A DNA stretch of 6,041 bases from Nitrospirota bacterium (GTDB lineage: Bacteria; Nitrospirota; Thermodesulfovibrionia; Thermodesulfovibrionales; JdFR-85). The position numbers and the translations under genes were made by a program. The notes under the pieces are model-generated. The model was given only the letters and a program-made list of their open reading frames with translations. It was not told the origin of the DNA and made no database searches. The first letter of the stretch is position 1. Each line of letters opens with the position of its first letter. Shown piece after piece: positions 1-5,101 of this stretch. The stretch covers positions 1-6,041 of the forward strand of contig JAADGU010000037.1 of assembly GCA_013152195.1 (NCBI GenBank). The letters run 5' to 3'.

Positions 1-495
1 ACAAGGGGTTCAAAGCCTTTATGGAACTTTTCCTGACCGGTTGCCGTAAGGGTTGCAAGGGTTCGTCCGTGGAAGGAGTTAAGGGCAGTGATTATTTCAA
101 ACCGCTCCTCACCATGATGTTTCTTTGCATATTTCCTGGCGAGTTTAATTGCCCCCTCGTTGGCCTCTGCGCCGGAGTTGCAGAAAAAGACCTTGTCGGC
201 AAAGGAGTTTTCCACGAGTAATCTGGCCAGTTTTGTCTGTGGTTCTATGTGATAGAGATTGGAGACGTGAAGGAGCCTCTGGGCCTGCTTCTGTATGCTT
301 CTGTATTGCCACCACCACACGGGGATGGCAGTGCCCGAGGATATTAACCGCAATACCTCCCACAAAGTCGAGATATTCCTTTCCGTCTACGCTGTACACC
401 TTGGTTCCACGGCCCTTTCTCAGGATAAGGGGGTATCTGTTGTATGTATTCATCAGATACTTTGAGGATTCTTCAAGGAGTCTCTTTATGTCCAT
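1..495 (-). pseudogene. argD: Acetylornithine aminotransferase (ArgD), N-terminal part, frameshifted and cut by window edge
   Basis: ArgD is a cytosolic PLP-dependent class III aminotransferase that converts N-acetylglutamate semialdehyde to N-acetylornithine in arginine synthesis, often also acting in lysine synthesis. The ATG at 493-495 opens a typical N-terminus: NTYNRYPLILRKGRG, then YSVDGKEYLDFVGGIAVN and LGHCHP. After codon 66 (Lys, 298-300) the frame is lost, and 50 unrelated residues lead to a TAA at 145-147. The ArgD sequence resumes in another frame from 287 down to the window edge. It runs without a stop for 95 codons and includes HVSNLYHIEPQTKLA, NSGAEANEGAIKLARK (PLP phosphate-binding region) and SFHGRTLATLTATGQ. 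Deleting one 10-bp unit of a tandem duplication at the junction restores about 161 continuous codons. The catalytic Lys lies beyond the window. The gene starts 15 bases after the upstream gene's stop, so it is probably in the same operon; AAGAGA is a weak ribosome binding site. It may be a real null allele or an assembly error. Family assignment is very secure. Confidence 0.9.
286..306. repeat. 10-bp tandem duplication breaking argD
   Basis: On the plus strand GCTTCTGTAT occurs twice head to tail, at 287-296 and 297-306; the 10-base periodicity extends one base to the left, to 286. It lies exactly where the ArgD reading frame is lost. Removing one copy joins Lys66 directly to the codons for QAQRLLHVSNLYH, as expected for ArgD. 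Ten bases is not a multiple of three, so the duplication alone explains the frameshift. Slipped-strand replication is the usual origin of such duplications; a sequencing or assembly artefact is the alternative. Confidence 0.93.
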
Positions 496-510
496 ACGGT
501 TCTCTTGAGT

Positions 511-1476
511 TTAATTGTTTAGTTGTTTATGTTTCGATAATGCTTCTTTTACCGCTCCTGCAAGAAGCGGAAACATGATCTCGTGATGTCCCGTGATATA
601 ATAACCCCGGCCCCCTGATGCAGCAGGCCGGCGCACAACATTCTCCATGGGCCTGTAATGCCTGTTGAAATCCATTGTAACAGTAGTATCCTTCACCCTG
701 TGACCAAGGTTTCTCGCCACTGTGAGGGCCTTTAAAAAGACCTCGGGCATTACGACTGCAGAGCCGAGATTAATAAAGACCCCTCCTTCGAGGTCGGATA
801 TCACGGATGTCAGGGTCCTGAAATCGAGAAGACTCGTCTTGCCAATGGCTTCTCCGCTTGCCTCGGGGTGCATGTGTATAATATCCGTGCCTATGGCTAC
901 ATGGACTGTAGCTGGGATTGAGAGCCTGTATGCCTCGGAAAAAATGCTCATCCTTCTGTTATGAAATCCCCTTCCCTTCAGTATGAGTCTGCCTATTGCA
1001 CTTCCAAGGCCGATATCCTTCTCAGCACCGCTTTTTATTGCCCTGTTTATCATAACCGCCGTCTCTTTTGCCATTCCGAATGTCCCGTCTTCAAGCTCTG
1101 ATGCCACATCCTCGGAGGTCTCTCCCGTATAGGAGAGTTCGAAGTCATGGATTACAGTGGCACCATTTGCAGCTATGGCAGTAATTATCCCCTTTTGCAT
1201 AAGGTCTATGATAAGGGGTGAGATGCCTACCTTTACCGGATGAGCCCCCATTGCAAGCACAACCGGCCTGTCATTCAACCGGGCCCTGACTATGGCATCA
1301 ATCACTTCCCTGAAGTCTCTGCCCGCAAGAATATCAGGCAGGGAGTCCATGAATTCCTTAAAGGTGCCACCTTCAGGAAAAGTCCCGGCCGCCTTTGATG
1401 CCTCTACCTTGCTCTTTCTATCCTTTAAAGAGTATCTCCTGATAAGTTTTAAAGAGAGCGGTTTATATGTTTTCAT
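511..1476 (-). CDS. Conserved protein of unknown function, His-rich, cytosolic (321 aa)
   Basis: I cannot assign this protein to a named family. It is a complete 321-residue soluble-looking protein with no signal peptide or membrane segment. Its glycine- and hydrophobic-rich stretches suggest an alpha/beta, Rossmann-like fold. Motifs that look like active-site segments are VLAMGAHPVKVGISP (73-87), NGATVIHDFE (104-113), TGETSEDV (117-124), VHVAIGTDIIHMHP (191-204), INLGSAVVMPEV (235-246), NRHYRP (271-276) and ITGHHE (294-299). Histidines 79, 110, 192, 201, 203, 273, 297 and 298 could bind metal or act in catalysis. A distant relation to the deoxyhypusine-synthase-like NAD-binding fold crossed my mind but cannot be shown here. 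The ATG at 1474-1476 has no clear Shine-Dalgarno. argD follows 15 bases downstream, which suggests co-transcription and perhaps a metabolic role. It is clearly a real gene: long, compositionally protein-like and free of frame damage. Confidence 0.9.
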   Translation of the reverse strand: MKTYKPLSLKLIRRYSLKDRKSKVEASKAAGTFPEGGTFKEFMDSLPDILAGRDFREVIDAIVRARLNDRPVVLAMGAHPVKVGISPLIIDLMQKGIITAIAANGATVIHDFELSYTGETSEDVASELEDGTFGMAKETAVMINRAIKSGAEKDIGLGSAIGRLILKGRGFHNRRMSIFSEAYRLSIPATVHVAIGTDIIHMHPEASGEAIGKTSLLDFRTLTSVISDLEGGVFINLGSAVVMPEVFLKALTVARNLGHRVKDTTVTMDFNRHYRPMENVVRRPAASGGRGYYITGHHEIMFPLLAGAVKEALSKHKQLNN

Positions 1477-1527
1477 GGAACAATTGAGAGTAAAAATATA
1501 AAATTTGCCGTATAAAGCATGATTTTC

Positions 1528-1536
1528 ATTTTAGCA
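1528..1536 (-). promoter_or_regulatory. Possible extended -10 promoter for the 321-aa gene and argD
   Basis: Read on the minus strand, this is TGCTAAAAT: a TGn extension followed by a -10 hexamer matching TATAAT at five of six bases. No good -35 is seen at 17 bases, which extended -10 promoters tolerate. It would give a leader of roughly 45 bases before the ATG at 1476. The call rests on motif matching only. Confidence 0.35.
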
Positions 1537-1563
1537 CAAACATATCCTGTTCTGGTAGTTTTC

Positions 1564-1593
1564 TTGTATTCGGGAGTCTTTTACCTCTATAAT
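1564..1593 (+). promoter_or_regulatory. Sigma-70-type promoter for the PGPGW-lptE-holA operon
   Basis: A perfect TATAAT lies at 1588-1593, with a partial -35 (TTGTAT, 1564-1569) 18 bases upstream. Transcription would begin near 1600, only about five bases before the ATG at 1605, so the message would be practically leaderless. It is divergent from the argD-side promoter region. Confidence 0.55.
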
Positions 1594-1604
1594 AAAACTA
1601 ACAA

Positions 1605-1856
1605 ATGAATACGGCGCTAAAATTATTCGTCAGTCGTCTGACTGTCAAGACCCTTCCCCAGGCCAAAAGGGTTACAAAGATTGTTATCGGGTTTACATTG
1701 CTGTTAGTGGGTATTGTGCTTATCGTGCTTCCGGGGCCTGCAACAGTGGTAATTCCCCTTTCCCTTGCTATCCTGGCAGGTGAGTTTGTATGGGCAAAGA
1801 AACTCCTCGAAAGGTTTAATTCAGGAATAAGACACATAAGGAACTGGAGAAAATGA
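1605..1856 (+). CDS. Small PGPGW-type inner-membrane protein (83 aa)
   Basis: This 83-residue protein has two closely spaced hydrophobic segments, about 27-42 and 46-58, joined by a tight VLPGPA turn (Pro43-Gly44-Pro45). GEFVWAKKLLERF follows. This matches the small 'PGPGW' putative transmembrane family: a hydrophobic helix, LPGP, a second helix, then an acidic/aromatic E-F-x-W-A segment. Here the residues after PGP are Ala-Thr rather than Gly-Trp. The family's function is unknown. The basic ends (KRVTK before, KK...R...RNWRK after) suggest both termini are cytoplasmic. The ATG at 1605 is the only plausible start, because an in-frame TAA lies at 1599-1601 and no Met follows before the membrane helix; it has no Shine-Dalgarno. 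Its stop overlaps the lptE start by four bases (ATGA), so the two are translationally coupled. Confidence 0.85.
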   Translation: MNTALKLFVSRLTVKTLPQAKRVTKIVIGFTLLLVGIVLIVLPGPATVVIPLSLAILAGEFVWAKKLLERFNSGIRHIRNWRK

Positions 1857-2383
1857 GAGTTGCAAACTGCAAAAAATTATCCCGCAACCTGATATTTATA
1901 ATCTGCATTCTCCAATACTCTTTTTTGCTCTCCTGCGGCTATGCAGTCCATAAAACATCCGGGCTGCCGGTTAAATCCGTAAGGATCAGTGGTGTTGAAA
2001 ACCATACTTTTGAGCCAGGGCTTCAGGATTTATTTATCAATGTCTTTACAGAGGAGCTGCTGAGAAGCGGAATTTCTTCCTCTGAGACCGCTAAATATGT
2101 GGTATCGGCAGTCCTGACGGATTACAAGCTTGATACGCTGAGTATAAAGGATGACCTCTCTGTTGAATACAGCATACAGATTGTCGCTGATATAACACTC
2201 CGGTTACCTGACGGCACCACGAGGGAGATTAAGGGGATAAGCTCCGAATTTATGGAGACGTTTGTTTCTGCAGACAATATTCAGGCCATTCAGTCTCAGA
2301 GAGAAGTCGCCACAGAGAAGGCTGTCAGGGATCTGAGCCAGAGGATTATTGCCGAGATGATTTACAATACTGATCTCAAATGA
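1853..2383 (+). CDS. lptE: LPS-assembly lipoprotein LptE-like protein
   Basis: LptE is the outer-membrane lipoprotein that plugs the LptD barrel and helps insert lipopolysaccharide into the outer leaflet. This 176-residue protein begins with a basic stretch and hydrophobic helix ending in the lipobox LLSC (Cys28), followed by GYAVHKTSGLP, a typical LptE/RlpB start to the mature protein. The mature part has the pattern of short strands and two helices expected of the family: VKSVRISGVENHTFEPGL, a helix FINVFTEELLRSG, strands around VVSAVLTDYKLD and VEYSIQIVADITLRL, and a C-terminal helix REVATEKAVRDLSQRIIAEMIY. Its length is close to that of other LptE proteins. It overlaps the upstream PGPGW gene by four bases, and GGAG lies just before the ATG. 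holA lies directly downstream, as in E. coli, which supports the call. LptE sequences diverge strongly, so the evidence is lipobox, layout and neighbourhood together. Confidence 0.85.
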   Translation: MRVANCKKLSRNLIFIICILQYSFLLSCGYAVHKTSGLPVKSVRISGVENHTFEPGLQDLFINVFTEELLRSGISSSETAKYVVSAVLTDYKLDTLSIKDDLSVEYSIQIVADITLRLPDGTTREIKGISSEFMETFVSADNIQAIQSQREVATEKAVRDLSQRIIAEMIYNTDLK

Positions 2384-2402
2384 GGGCAAATGCCTGTTTC
2401 AC

Positions 2403-2420
2403 CACAGAGGACACAGAGAA
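2403..2420 (+). repeat. Short CACAGAG tandem repeat in the lptE-holA gap
   Basis: CACAGAGGA (2403-2411) is followed directly by CACAGAGAA (2412-2420), two nine-base units differing at one base. The wider stretch CACCACAGAGGACACAGAG resembles a 'cacagagg-acacagag' element that I recall between genes in many unrelated bacteria. The run leads straight into the AAAGGAG ribosome binding site of holA. Confidence 0.6.
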
Positions 2421-2427
2421 AAAGGAG
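2421..2427 (+). promoter_or_regulatory. Shine-Dalgarno site fixing the GTG start of holA
   Basis: AAAGGAG lies five bases before the GTG at 2433-2435. It supports this non-ATG start, which also places the conserved YYLYAKDSFLL segment at the usual distance from the N-terminus. Confidence 0.75.
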
Positions 2428-2432
2428 AGCAG

Positions 2433-3311
2433 GTGAGTCAGAAACAGTTTTTAAAAGAGATTGAAAACAACCTTCCTTCCCCTGTCTATTATCTGTATGC
2501 AAAAGATTCCTTTCTCCTGAAGAATGCCGTTGACAGGATCAGGGTGCTGGTCCCTGAGGAGAGGAGGGAGTTCAATGTCATGATTTATGATATTGATTCG
2601 GCACCACCTGTGCATACGATTCTGGATGTCCTGAACACCCCGGGTTTTTTCGGTGAGAAGAAGATGGTTATACTGAGGAACATGCAGACGATGAAGAAGA
2701 AGGAATCAAAAGTTCTTTTCAGTTATCTCGACAACCCCTCTTCGGGCTCTGTTTTTGTGATGCTTTCGCTCAAGCCCCCGGACAAGGGAATGAAAGAGAA
2801 GTTTAAAGGCGGGGTCAAGGTCCTCTCGCTTGATATGAAGGCTCAGGAGATAAAGACGTGGCTTACAGAACTTGCACGGCAGAGGGGGGTGGTGATAACA
2901 TCTGATGCCATTGCCCTTCTCATGGCTACTGCCGGCACTGATATGGGGGTCCTGTACGAGGAGACGGAAAAGGCTGCCCTTCTTGGCAAGTCAAAGGTTG
3001 AGATAAATGACATCAGTGAGCTTATACATGGCTCAGCCACTTACACTGTCTTTAGCCTCGCTGATGCACTGGTAACAAAAGACAGGGTAAAGGTCTTCAG
3101 GATTTACAGTGCAATGCGTGACAGTCTTGACCCGTTTGCCGTTATTGGAGCGATAAACTGGAAGTATGCAGAGTTGTCAAAGAGGAGCAGCCGCAGGAAG
3201 GGATATTTCTCTGAAGTCTTCAGGTGTCTGTCAGAAGCTGACAGGAGATTAAAGACATCCGGAGGTGAATATCCCGTTGAGGATCTCTTTATCAGGCTGC
3301 TTCAGATTTAA
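2433..3311 (+). CDS. holA: DNA polymerase III delta subunit
   Basis: HolA is the clamp-loader subunit that binds and opens the beta sliding clamp during replication. The 292-residue protein starts with GTG behind a strong ribosome binding site. The N-terminal domain shows PVYYLYAKDSFLLKNAVDRI (17-36), the family's usual opening, and a clamp-binding region around LNTPGFFGEKKMVILRNM (67-84). SVFVMLSLKPPD (106-117) follows. The middle domain has AQEIKTWLTELARQRGVVITSDAIALLMATAGTDMGVLYEETEKA, and then VFSLADAL (206-213). The collar domain ends in ADRRLKTSGGEYPVEDLFIRLL, matching the D-x-x-L-K-x-G pattern of HolA C-termini. E. coli HolA has 343 residues. The shortfall here seems to lie mainly after AINWKYAELSK (240-250), where relatives carry an extra helix with a His-Pro segment. 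It lies downstream of lptE, as in E. coli. Its last 20 bases overlap the end of rpsT on the other strand. Confidence 0.93.
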   Translation: MSQKQFLKEIENNLPSPVYYLYAKDSFLLKNAVDRIRVLVPEERREFNVMIYDIDSAPPVHTILDVLNTPGFFGEKKMVILRNMQTMKKKESKVLFSYLDNPSSGSVFVMLSLKPPDKGMKEKFKGGVKVLSLDMKAQEIKTWLTELARQRGVVITSDAIALLMATAGTDMGVLYEETEKAALLGKSKVEINDISELIHGSATYTVFSLADALVTKDRVKVFRIYSAMRDSLDPFAVIGAINWKYAELSKRSSRRKGYFSEVFRCLSEADRRLKTSGGEYPVEDLFIRLLQI

Positions 3312-3573
3312 CAACAGAGTTGACTTTTTTCGTCAGGCGTGAAATCTTTCTTGAAGCAGTATTGCGATGGATAATACCCTTGGATGATCCCTTGGAGATA
3401 ACCGTGATTGCCTCACGCAGGAAATTCAGGGCTGCATCCGCATCCTTTGAAGCCACTGCTGATTCAACCTTTTTCACGCACGTCTTTATCCTGGTCTTAT
3501 AGTCCTGGTTTCTGAGCCTTCTTTTTTCTGCCTGTCTTACACGCTTCAGGGCAGATAGATTCTTGTTCGCCAT
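3292..3573 (-). CDS. rpsT: 30S ribosomal protein S20
   Basis: S20 is a small basic helical protein that binds 16S rRNA early in assembly of the 30S subunit. The 93-residue product has the diagnostic start MANKNLSALKRVRQAEKRRLRNQ. It also has the KTRIKTCVKKVESAV helix and the C-terminal KGIIHRNTASRKISRLTKKVN signature. E. coli S20 is 87 residues, so the length is normal. GGAGG lies four bases before the ATG (3578-3582 on the plus strand), so the start is secure. The gene is transcribed alone and converges on holA; the TGA at 3292-3294 lies inside the holA coding region. No hairpin terminator is visible right after it, so transcripts must end within or beyond holA's 3' end. Confidence 0.98.
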   Translation of the reverse strand: MANKNLSALKRVRQAEKRRLRNQDYKTRIKTCVKKVESAVASKDADAALNFLREAITVISKGSSKGIIHRNTASRKISRLTKKVNSVVKSEAA

Positions 3574-3613
3574 TGTGCCTCCATGTGATTCCTGTAATTA
3601 TTGGTGTTAAATA

Positions 3614-3642
3614 ATTTAATATATAAAGGCATATAAAAGCAA
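3614..3642 (-). promoter_or_regulatory. rpsT: Possible rpsT promoter
   Basis: On the minus strand TTGCTT (3637-3642) and TTAAAT (3614-3619) are 17 bases apart, in an AT-rich stretch upstream of rpsT. Each hexamer is only a partial match to the sigma-70 consensus, and the region contains other TATA-like sequences, so the exact position is uncertain. A promoter is expected somewhere here, because the neighbouring gene diverges. Confidence 0.35.
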
Positions 3643-3712
3643 GTCCCCTTTCAGGATTTCGATATCATGAACTCCGCAACACGGATTTTAAACAGATTGA
3701 AGAGGTGAGGCC

Positions 3713-4216
3713 ATGGAGGATAAAAAAGAGATTGAGATATTAAAAAGAGTCGGATGCCCGGATAGAGTCATAGAGCATATTCTTGCCGTAAAGGGGGTTG
3801 CCCTCAGGATTGCCGATGAGGTCAGGATCCCTGTGGACAGGGAATTAATCAGGATGGGCGCACTCCTGCATGATATCGGGAGGGCAAGGACTCACGGGAT
3901 TGAACATGCAGTGATTGGTGCCGAAATGGCAAGGGATATGGGAGTGGATGAACGCATTGTCAGAATTATTGAAAGGCATATAGGGGCGGGGATTACTGCA
4001 GATGAGGCCCGTGCCCTCGGTCTTCCTGACAAGGATTACGTTCCACAGACACCTGAGGAGAAGATTGTGGCATATGCTGACAATCTGATCAAGGGAAACA
4101 GGGAAACCGGTTTTGATGAGGCCCTGGAGGAATTCAGAAGTATTCCGGGGATTGGAAAGCCTGCAATTGAACGGTTTATAAGGCTTCATGAGGAGATAGA
4201 GAAATGGAAAAAGTAG
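3713..4216 (+). CDS. HD-domain phosphohydrolase (HDIG type, archaeal-like small family)
   Basis: This 167-residue soluble protein is a single HD domain, the metal-dependent phosphohydrolase fold. The likely ligands are His22 (VIEHILAVKGVALRIA), His53-Asp54 (GALLHDIGRART) and Asp123 (IVAYADNLIKG). His65 (GIEHAVIGAEMARDMG) and His89 (ERHIGAG) are also in family-typical places. The order H...HD...H...H...D and the small size recall the TIGR00295 group, found widely in archaea and in some bacteria. Its substrate is not established to my knowledge; a nucleotide or RNA phosphate ester is a reasonable inference. The C-terminus, FRSIPGIGKPAIERFIRLHEEIEKW, is a helical tail with a 'PGIGKPAIERF' turn resembling a helix-hairpin-helix. 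AGGTGA lies four bases before the ATG. The last 13 bases overlap the next gene, so the two are probably co-translated. Confidence 0.88.
   Translation: MEDKKEIEILKRVGCPDRVIEHILAVKGVALRIADEVRIPVDRELIRMGALLHDIGRARTHGIEHAVIGAEMARDMGVDERIVRIIERHIGAGITADEARALGLPDKDYVPQTPEEKIVAYADNLIKGNRETGFDEALEEFRSIPGIGKPAIERFIRLHEEIEKWKK
4191..4195 (+). promoter_or_regulatory. Shine-Dalgarno site for the DUF3108 gene inside the HD gene
   Basis: AGGAG lies eight bases before the ATG at 4204, within the last codons of the HD-domain gene. It supports the overlapping start and gives the protein a normal signal peptide. Confidence 0.65.
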
Positions 4217-4977
4217 TTCGCTATACAGGGAGAGCAGGATTCCCGGGAATGTTATCTGTCCTGCTCTTTATTATCGGTATTTTGCTCCTCATGCCCTTCA
4301 CAGTCTCTGCCTCCGAGAGTTTTCGCTATGACCTTATCTGGATGGGTATAAAGGCAGGAGAGGCACGGCTTGATTTTATAGAGGATGGGGATTCCTTAAA
4401 AATAGTTTCGAGGGCCGAATCTGCAAAATGGCTTTCTGTCTTCTACAAGGTGGATGATCGTGTGGAGAGTGTGGTTCTGAAGAAGAACAATCCTGCAAAA
4501 GGGGATATCCACTGGGTTGCCGGCAGATACAGACTGAAGATAAGGGAAGGGCGGCACAGGAGGGACAAGGAGGTGATATTTGACCCTGCAAACAATACAG
4601 CCCTGTATATAAACCATCTTGATAATAAAAGAGAGACATATGCTGTTCCGGAGAATACATTTGATCCCCTCTCGGGTTTTTTTCTCCTGAGAAAGAGGCC
4701 CCTTGAGGTTAATCGGCCTGTCCATGTAACGATTTTTGACAGCACTAAGGTCTGGGATGTGAAGGTGGAGATACTGAAGAAAGAAGAAGTGCAAACCCCC
4801 TCCGGGAAATTCAGGACAATAGTGGTTAAACCCAATATGAAGTCAGAGGGCATATTTGACAGTAAAGGTGATATTTATATATATCTCACGGATGACAAAA
4901 GGCACATTCCTGTGCTTATCAGGACAAAGGTTGCCGTAGGTTATGTAGAGGCACAGCTTGTTGGCGGAGAGTTCTGA
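4204..4977 (+). CDS. Exported DUF3108 domain protein
   Basis: The 257-residue product begins with a basic n-region, a long hydrophobic core (about 17-33) and a signal peptidase I site after VSA (residue 36), so it is predicted to be periplasmic. The mature start SESFRYDLIWMGIKAGEARLDF is the characteristic opening of DUF3108 proteins, which are predicted to be beta-rich. Further family-like segments are SRAESAKWLSVFYKVDDRVES, the strand-turn TFDPLSGFFLLRKRP, and the late block TPSGKFRTIVVKPNMKSEGIF followed by IYLTDDKRHIPVLIRTKVAVGYVEAQL. The biochemical role is unknown; relatives are often found among envelope genes. There is no lipobox. It overlaps the upstream HD gene by 13 bases. No clear terminator follows before the ugd promoter. 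Confidence 0.87.
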   Translation: MEKVVRYTGRAGFPGMLSVLLFIIGILLLMPFTVSASESFRYDLIWMGIKAGEARLDFIEDGDSLKIVSRAESAKWLSVFYKVDDRVESVVLKKNNPAKGDIHWVAGRYRLKIREGRHRRDKEVIFDPANNTALYINHLDNKRETYAVPENTFDPLSGFFLLRKRPLEVNRPVHVTIFDSTKVWDVKVEILKKEEVQTPSGKFRTIVVKPNMKSEGIFDSKGDIYIYLTDDKRHIPVLIRTKVAVGYVEAQLVGGEF

Positions 4978-5013
4978 ACCCTGTAAATGCAGGCCTGGGA
5001 TGGACTTCGAGGG

Positions 5014-5041
5014 TTGATATTGGTTATTCTTATAGTATAAC
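5014..5041 (+). promoter_or_regulatory. ugd: Sigma-70-type promoter for ugd
   Basis: TTGATA (5014-5019) and TATAAC (5036-5041) each match the consensus at five of six bases and are 16 bases apart. Transcription would start near 5048, giving a leader of about 54 bases before the ATG at 5102. This makes ugd the start of a new transcription unit. Confidence 0.6.
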
Positions 5042-5048
5042 TTATAGT
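5029..5048 (+). repeat. Direct repeat CTTATAGT over the ugd -10 region
   Basis: CTTATAGT occurs at 5029-5036 and again at 5041-5048, a spacing of 12 bases that brackets the TATAAC box. It could be part of a regulator site, or chance in an AT-rich stretch. Confidence 0.4.
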
Positions 5049-5101
5049 TTTCCGAGACTAAACCTGAGTTGCTGGAAATAAGCTAAATTATTGGAGGACG
5101 A

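Noticed and set aside
250..306. Programmed frameshift in argD
   Set aside because: No slippery heptamer or stimulatory structure is seen, and the 10-bp duplication explains the shift completely.
149..508. 119-codon open frame on the plus strand opposite argD
   Set aside because: It is antisense to clear ArgD sequence, Arg/Pro/Ser-rich, with no recognisable domain and no ribosome binding site.
1598..1837. 79-codon open frame on the minus strand opposite the PGPGW gene
   Set aside because: It is a shadow of a gene with a family-typical product, a good upstream -10 box and coupling to lptE.
4376..4853. Three overlapping minus-strand open frames opposite the DUF3108 gene
   Set aside because: They are Cys/Ser/Leu-rich antisense translations with no motifs; the plus-strand gene has a signal peptide and family motifs.
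4977..5015. Inverted repeat AACCCT/AGGGTT after the DUF3108 gene as a terminator
   Set aside because: The stem is six base pairs with a 27-base loop and no T-run follows; it also overlaps the ugd -35 box.
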